Assembly (NCBI RefSeq): GCF_001570605.1
Contig: NZ_BBXG01000005.1
Location: 1 to 64,000 of the forward strand
DNA: 64,000 bases
Direction: 5' to 3'
DNA from: Herbidospora cretacea
GTDB lineage: Bacteria > Actinomycetota > Actinomycetes > Streptosporangiales > Streptosporangiaceae
Made by a program: the position numbers and the translations under genes. Below the pieces are notes generated by a model. That model saw only the letters and a list, made by a program, of their open reading frames with translations, had not been told where the DNA came from and searched no databases. How positions within the stretch are numbered: position 1 is the first letter of the stretch; every line of letters begins with the position of its first letter. Shown piece after piece: positions 60,147 through 64,000 of this stretch.

Positions 60147-62519
60147 TTACGCTGCGGCCGACTGCCCCACCGTCGCCGGAGTAAGCGCGATCTCCAGAAC
60201 CTCACGCACATCGCTGACGGCGTGGACCTCCAGATCGGCCAGCACCTCGGCCGGGACGTCGTCGAGATCCGGCTCGTTGCGGGCCGGGATCAGGACGGTC
60301 GTGATGCCCGCCCGGTGGGCGGCCAGCAGCTTCTGCTTGACGCCGCCGATCGGGAGGACCCGGCCGGTCAGCGACACCTCACCGGTCATCGCCACGTCGT
60401 TCCTGACCGGCCGCCCGCTGAGCAGCGAGGCCAGCGCGGTCGTCATGGTGACGCCGGCCGAGGGGCCGTCCTTCGGCACCGCGCCCGCCGGGACGTGGAT
60501 GTGGACCTGGCGGTCCTTCAGCGACCCGACCGGCAGCTCCAGCTCCGCGCCGCGCGAGCGCAGGTAGGAGAGCGCGATCTGGGCCGACTCCTTCATCACG
60601 TCGCCGAGCTGACCCGTCAGGGTCACCCCGGTCTGGCCGGTCTCCGGGTCGGCCAGCGACGCCTCGACGTAGAGGACGTCGCCGCCCGCGCCGGTCACCG
60701 CGAGGCCGGTCGAGACGCCGGGCACCGAGGTGCGCTGGCGCGACTCGGGCAGCGACGACTCGGGCACGTGCCTGGGGCGGCCGAGGTAGCCGACCAGGTC
60801 GTCGACGGTGACGGTCAGCGGCAGGGTCTTGTCGCCCAGCGAGACCGCCGCGGCGACCTTGCGGAGCACCCGCGCGACCGCCCGCTCCAGCGAGCGCACG
60901 CCCGCCTCGCGGGTGTACTCGCCCGCCACGCGGCGCAGCGCCTCGTCGTCGATCGTGACCTCGTCGCCGGTCAGCCCGGCCTTCTCCAGCTGCCGGGGCA
61001 GCAGGTGGTCGCGGGCGATGACGACCTTCTCGTCCTCGGTGTAGCCGTCGAGCGTCACGATGTCCATGCGGTCGAGCAGCGGGCCGGGGATCTGCTCCAG
61101 GGCGTTGGCGGTGGCCAGGAACAGCACGTCGGACAGGTCGAGCTCGACCTCCAGGTAGTGGTCGCGGAACGTGTGGTTCTGCGCCGGGTCGAGCACCTCC
61201 AGCAGGGCGGCGGTGGGGTCGCCCCGGTAGTCGGCGCCGACCTTGTCGACCTCGTCGAGCAGGACGACCGGGTTCATCGACCCGGCCTCGCGGATCGCCC
61301 GGACGATGCGGCCGGGCAGCGCGCCGACGTAGGTGCGGCGGTGGCCGCGGATCTCCGCCTCGTCGCGGACGCCGCCGAGGGCGACCCGGACGAACTTGCG
61401 GCCCATGGCCCGCGCGACCGACTCGCCGAGCGAGGTCTTGCCGACTCCGGGAGGCCCGGCCAGCGCGAGCACCGCGCCGGACCGCCGGCCGCCGACGACG
61501 CCGAGCCCCTGGTCGGCGCGGCGCTTGCGGACCGCCAGGTATTCGATGATGCGGTCCTTCACGTCGTCGAGGCCGGTGTGGTCGGCGTCGAGGATCGCGC
61601 GGGCGCCCGCGATGTCGTAGGCGTCTTCGGTGCGGTCGTTCCACGGCAGGTCGAGCACGGTGTCGAGCCAGGTGCGGATCCAGCCGGTCTCGGGCGACTG
61701 GTCGGAGGTGCGCTCCAGCTTGTCGACCTCCTTGAGGGCCGCCTCACGCACCTTCCCGGGCAGGTCGGCCGCCTCGACCCGGGCCCGGTAGTCCTCTTCC
61801 TCGGTCTCGGGGTCGCCGTTCAGCTCGGCCAGTTCCTTGCGGACCGCCGCGAGCTGCTGGCGGAGCAGGAACTCGCGCTGCTGCTTCTCCATGCCCTCCT
61901 GGACGTCCTTGCGGATCGTCTCGGCCACGTCGACCTCGGCCAGGTGGTCGCGGGCCCAGCCCACGAGTTTCTCCAGCCGCTCGCCGGCGTCGGCGGTCTC
62001 CAGGAGCAGCAGCTTCTGGGCCGTCGACAGCCAGGGCGCGTAGCCGGAGCTGTCGGCCAGGACCGAGGCGTCGTCGATGCCGTTGACCTGGTCGACGACC
62101 TGCCAGGCGCCGCGCTTCTGCAGGATCGTGGTGGTGAGCGCCTTGTACTCCTTCATCAGGGAGCTCACCTTGGCGTCGGGCTCGTCGGTGCTCTTGGGCA
62201 CGATGGTGGCCTCAACCCACAGGGCCGCGCCGGGACCGGTCGTGCCGGTGCCCACGCGGGCGCGCGACACGCCCCTCACCACGGCGGCGGGCTCGCCTCC
62301 GGGCAGCCTTCCGACCTGCTCGACGACGGCGCTGACGCCGACCGCCCCGTAGTGCCCGTCGATGCGGGGAACCAGGAGGACGTGGGGCTTCTTGGCCCCG
62401 GTGGCCTGGGCGGCCTCGATGGCCGCGCGCACCTCAGAGTCGGACAGATCGAGGGGGACGACCATGCCGGGCAGGACGACCTCGTCGTCCAGCGGCAGGA
62501 CGGGAAGGATCTCAGTCAT
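60147..62519 (-). CDS. lon: ATP-dependent Lon protease
   Basis: 790 residues, full length. N-terminal substrate domain from [23 protein letters not shown], coiled-coil region about 190-260, AAA+ module with Walker [13 protein letters not shown] (about 355) and Walker [12 protein letters not shown], and the protease domain with the Ser of [10 protein letters not shown] and Lys of [14 protein letters not shown] forming the Ser-Lys dyad. Degrades damaged and regulatory proteins. GAGGAG 4 bases upstream of the ATG. A HAIR-like element just upstream indicates HspR control. Confidence 0.95.
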   Translation of the reverse strand: MTEILPVLPLDDEVVLPGMVVPLDLSDSEVRAAIEAAQATGAKKPHVLLVPRIDGHYGAVGVSAVVEQVGRLPGGEPAAVVRGVSRARVGTGTTGPGAALWVEATIVPKSTDEPDAKVSSLMKEYKALTTTILQKRGAWQVVDQVNGIDDASVLADSSGYAPWLSTAQKLLLLETADAGERLEKLVGWARDHLAEVDVAETIRKDVQEGMEKQQREFLLRQQLAAVRKELAELNGDPETEEEDYRARVEAADLPGKVREAALKEVDKLERTSDQSPETGWIRTWLDTVLDLPWNDRTEDAYDIAGARAILDADHTGLDDVKDRIIEYLAVRKRRADQGLGVVGGRRSGAVLALAGPPGVGKTSLGESVARAMGRKFVRVALGGVRDEAEIRGHRRTYVGALPGRIVRAIREAGSMNPVVLLDEVDKVGADYRGDPTAALLEVLDPAQNHTFRDHYLEVELDLSDVLFLATANALEQIPGPLLDRMDIVTLDGYTEDEKVVIARDHLLPRQLEKAGLTGDEVTIDDEALRRVAGEYTREAGVRSLERAVARVLRKVAAAVSLGDKTLPLTVTVDDLVGYLGRPRHVPESSLPESRQRTSVPGVSTGLAVTGAGGDVLYVEASLADPETGQTGVTLTGQLGDVMKESAQIALSYLRSRGAELELPVGSLKDRQVHIHVPAGAVPKDGPSAGVTMTTALASLLSGRPVRNDVAMTGEVSLTGRVLPIGGVKQKLLAAHRAGITTVLIPARNEPDLDDVPAEVLADLEVHAVSDVREVLEIALTPATVGQSAAA

Positions 62520-62533
62520 GCGTACTCCTCAGC

Positions 62534-62554
62534 CTTGAGTTATATGCGCTCAAC
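62534..62554. promoter_or_regulatory. HAIR-like element (HspR operator) before lon
   Basis: CTTGAGT-N7-GCTCAAC; the HAIR consensus is CTTGAGT-N7-ACTCAAG, so 12 of 14 fixed positions match with the exact 7-base spacer. It lies 15 bases from the lon start. Streptomyces lon is known to be under HspR. Confidence 0.75.
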
Positions 62555-62711
62555 TAAGGCGAGTCCCATGGTGTTCCCAAGATTGCGTGAGTTCGCTGAG
62601 AGCGATCGTAATCGTGTAATCAGGTTTAACGACACACTGTCATCAACCTGTTGACGATCGCGGCGAAGGTTTGTGACACTTCGTCATGAACGACACGCTG
62701 AGGAGCCTGCG

Positions 62712-63353
62712 ATGGGTTTTGCCGAGGTCCTGCGGACCGCGACCTGGACCGACCACGAGTCCGCGGAGGACGACAGCTACCTGAAGAACCTGATGGCGGG
62801 CAGGCTTAGTCCCGAGGCCTACGGCGAGATGGTCGCCCAGCACTACTTCGCCTACGTGGCCCTCGACGGCGCGTCCAGGCGCCTGGCCGGCGACCCGGTC
62901 GCCGGGGCGTTCGTCTTCCCCGAGCTCTACCGCGAAGAGGCGCTCGTCCGCGACCTCCGGACGATCTACGGCGACGACTGGGCCGGCCGCATCGCCCCCA
63001 GCAAGCCGACCCAGACCCTCGTCGCCCGGATCAACCAGGCCTCCGACTGGCCGGGCGGATATGTGGCCCACCATTACACTCGGTACCTCGGCGACCTGTC
63101 CGGCGGCCAGTTCATCCGGATGGAGCTGCAGAAGATCTACGGCTACGGCAAGGGGGGCGGGGTGGACTTCTACCACTTCGACATCGGCAGCCTCCCCCGC
63201 TTCAAGGACGAGTACCGCCGCCGTCTCGACGTCCTCGGCGAGACCCTCGACGAGGCCGGCCGCCAGCGGATGATCCGCGAGACCCGCCTGGCCTACCAGC
63301 TCAACACCGAGGTCCTCGGCGACCTGGGCCGGGTGGCCGCGGTGGCGGCCTGA
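62712..63353 (+). CDS. Biliverdin-producing heme oxygenase
   Basis: 213 residues from the ATG at 62712 (GAGGAG upstream). Proximal heme His at 15 (TATWTDHESAEDDSYLK), distal-helix YLGDLSGGQFIRMEL, and SDWPGGYVAHHYTRYL. Splits heme into biliverdin, iron and CO for iron salvage or heme detoxification. The downstream TetR gene begins 1 base after the stop, so they are co-transcribed. Divergent from lon across 192 bases. Confidence 0.92.
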   Translation: MGFAEVLRTATWTDHESAEDDSYLKNLMAGRLSPEAYGEMVAQHYFAYVALDGASRRLAGDPVAGAFVFPELYREEALVRDLRTIYGDDWAGRIAPSKPTQTLVARINQASDWPGGYVAHHYTRYLGDLSGGQFIRMELQKIYGYGKGGGVDFYHFDIGSLPRFKDEYRRRLDVLGETLDEAGRQRMIRETRLAYQLNTEVLGDLGRVAAVAA

Positions 63354-63354
63354 C

Positions 63355-63954
63355 GTGCCCCGGATCTCGGCCGCCACGATCGGCGAGCACCGCGCGCGGA
63401 CCCAGGAGAAGATCCTGGAGGCGATCGCGCGCCTGGCCCGCCGGCAGGGCATCGACGCGATCTCGATGACCGAGCTCGCGGCCGAGGCGGGCATCACCCG
63501 CACCGTCCTCTACAACTACTTCCCCGACAAGACGGCCCTGCTGCTGGCCTTCACCGAACGGGTCACCCACTACTTCGTCGAGAGCTACGCCCGCGACCTC
63601 CCCGCCGACGCCTCGCCGTCGGTCCGGCTGCGCGCCTTCATCCGCCTCCAGCTCACCGGCCTGGTCGCCCACCCCCACCCGGGAGCCGCCGACCTCTCCG
63701 CCACCCTGGGCCCCGACGCCTACCAGCGCCTGGCCGCCCACGTCGCCCCCATGCAGGCGATCCTGCGGGAGATCATCCAGACCGGCGTCGACTCGGGCGA
63801 GTTCCAGACCCCCGACGTGGAGGCCGCGGCACGGGCGGTGCTGTCGGTCCTGGGCTCGGAACGCATCCCCCTGACCGAGGGCGCCCGCACCCTGGAGGAG
63901 GCCGAGGAGTTCGTCTCGGCCTTCTGCCTGCGCGCCCTCGGGCGCGGAGATTAG
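63355..63954 (+). CDS. TetR-family regulator
   Basis: 199 residues, GTG start. HTH at about 17-62 (EKILEAIARLARRQGIDAISMTELAAEAGITRTVLYNYFPDKTALLLAF). The ligand domain continues to the end (AARAVLSVLGSERIPL). Coupled to the heme oxygenase gene, it may regulate that operon in response to heme or an unrelated ligand. Confidence 0.9.
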   Translation: MPRISAATIGEHRARTQEKILEAIARLARRQGIDAISMTELAAEAGITRTVLYNYFPDKTALLLAFTERVTHYFVESYARDLPADASPSVRLRAFIRLQLTGLVAHPHPGAADLSATLGPDAYQRLAAHVAPMQAILREIIQTGVDSGEFQTPDVEAAARAVLSVLGSERIPLTEGARTLEEAEEFVSAFCLRALGRGD

Positions 63955-63955
63955 A

Positions 63956-63991
63956 CGCGGAAAATTCGGTGGAACCGCCGCATTCTCCGCG
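63956..63991. terminator. Imperfect inverted repeat after the TetR gene
   Basis: CGCGGAAAATTCGGTGG pairs with CCGCCGCATTCTCCGCG with three mismatches around a 2-base centre; a plausible terminator close to the window end. Confidence 0.45.
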
Positions 63992-64000
63992 ACTAGCGTC

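Overview
The window is high-GC DNA with strong third-position G/C, many GTG starts and extensive ATGA/GTGA gene overlaps. This, with a complete cebEFG-bglC-cebR locus, a SigK/RskA pair and a Lon gene carrying a HAIR element, points to a filamentous actinomycete. A Streptosporangiales genus (Nonomuraea, Streptosporangium or Microbispora type) is my best guess, but no rRNA is present to confirm it. I saw no tRNA, rRNA, CRISPR array, insertion sequence or phage gene.

Layout. 0-3.1 kb: a surface-glycan operon (NeuB-type nonulosonate synthase, GT2, polysialyltransferase-family protein). 3.2-6.2 kb: three secreted proteins (CHAP with propeller-like repeats, AMIN-like/GerMN, RTX-like). 6.2-14.0 kb: an eight-gene minus-strand operon of the Nit1C / MSMEG_0565-0572 type, with two nitrilase-superfamily proteins, one of which has lost its catalytic Cys and Glu. 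14.1-16.3 kb: two more glycan transferases of sialyltransferase character. 16.5-19.0 kb: sulfatase, MarR regulator, RutE-like nitroreductase. 19.1-25.1 kb: cellobiose uptake and hydrolysis (cebE, cebF, cebG, bglC) and its repressor cebR. 25.1-26.3 kb: divergent HxlR and NADP-oxidoreductase genes.

26.4-40.2 kb: an apparently uncharacterised biosynthetic cluster. A minus-strand GT1 glycosyltransferase/TauD-type dioxygenase pair diverges from a plus-strand operon. The operon encodes a C-A-PCP-TE NRPS fused to an MFS exporter, a free carrier protein, a GT4, E1-alpha, E1-beta and E2 components of a 2-oxoacid-dehydrogenase-like complex, and a GH1 beta-glucosidase. The TE has Cys in place of Ser. 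A perfect 14-bp CebR box (TGGGAGCGCTCCCA) lies just upstream of the NRPS, identical to the two boxes before cebE and to a fourth before an aldose-epimerase/kinase operon at 40.3 kb. The sequence therefore suggests one cellobiose-responsive regulon joining sugar uptake, two beta-glucosidases and a glycosylated peptide product. This cluster is my main candidate for an undescribed system.

42.2-64 kb: mostly housekeeping and stress genes. These are SigK/RskA, an FAD monooxygenase, class II DAHP synthase, thioredoxin, a 29-residue Cys-rich micro-ORF with its own RBS and terminator, a pentapeptide-repeat protein, a PadR regulator divergent from a cydABDC operon whose CydA and CydB are unusually short, an HtrA-type protease, an acyl-CoA synthetase, a Lys/Trp-rich secreted protein, an isonitrile-hydratase-like DJ-1 protein with a GlxA-type regulator, Lon, heme oxygenase and TetR.
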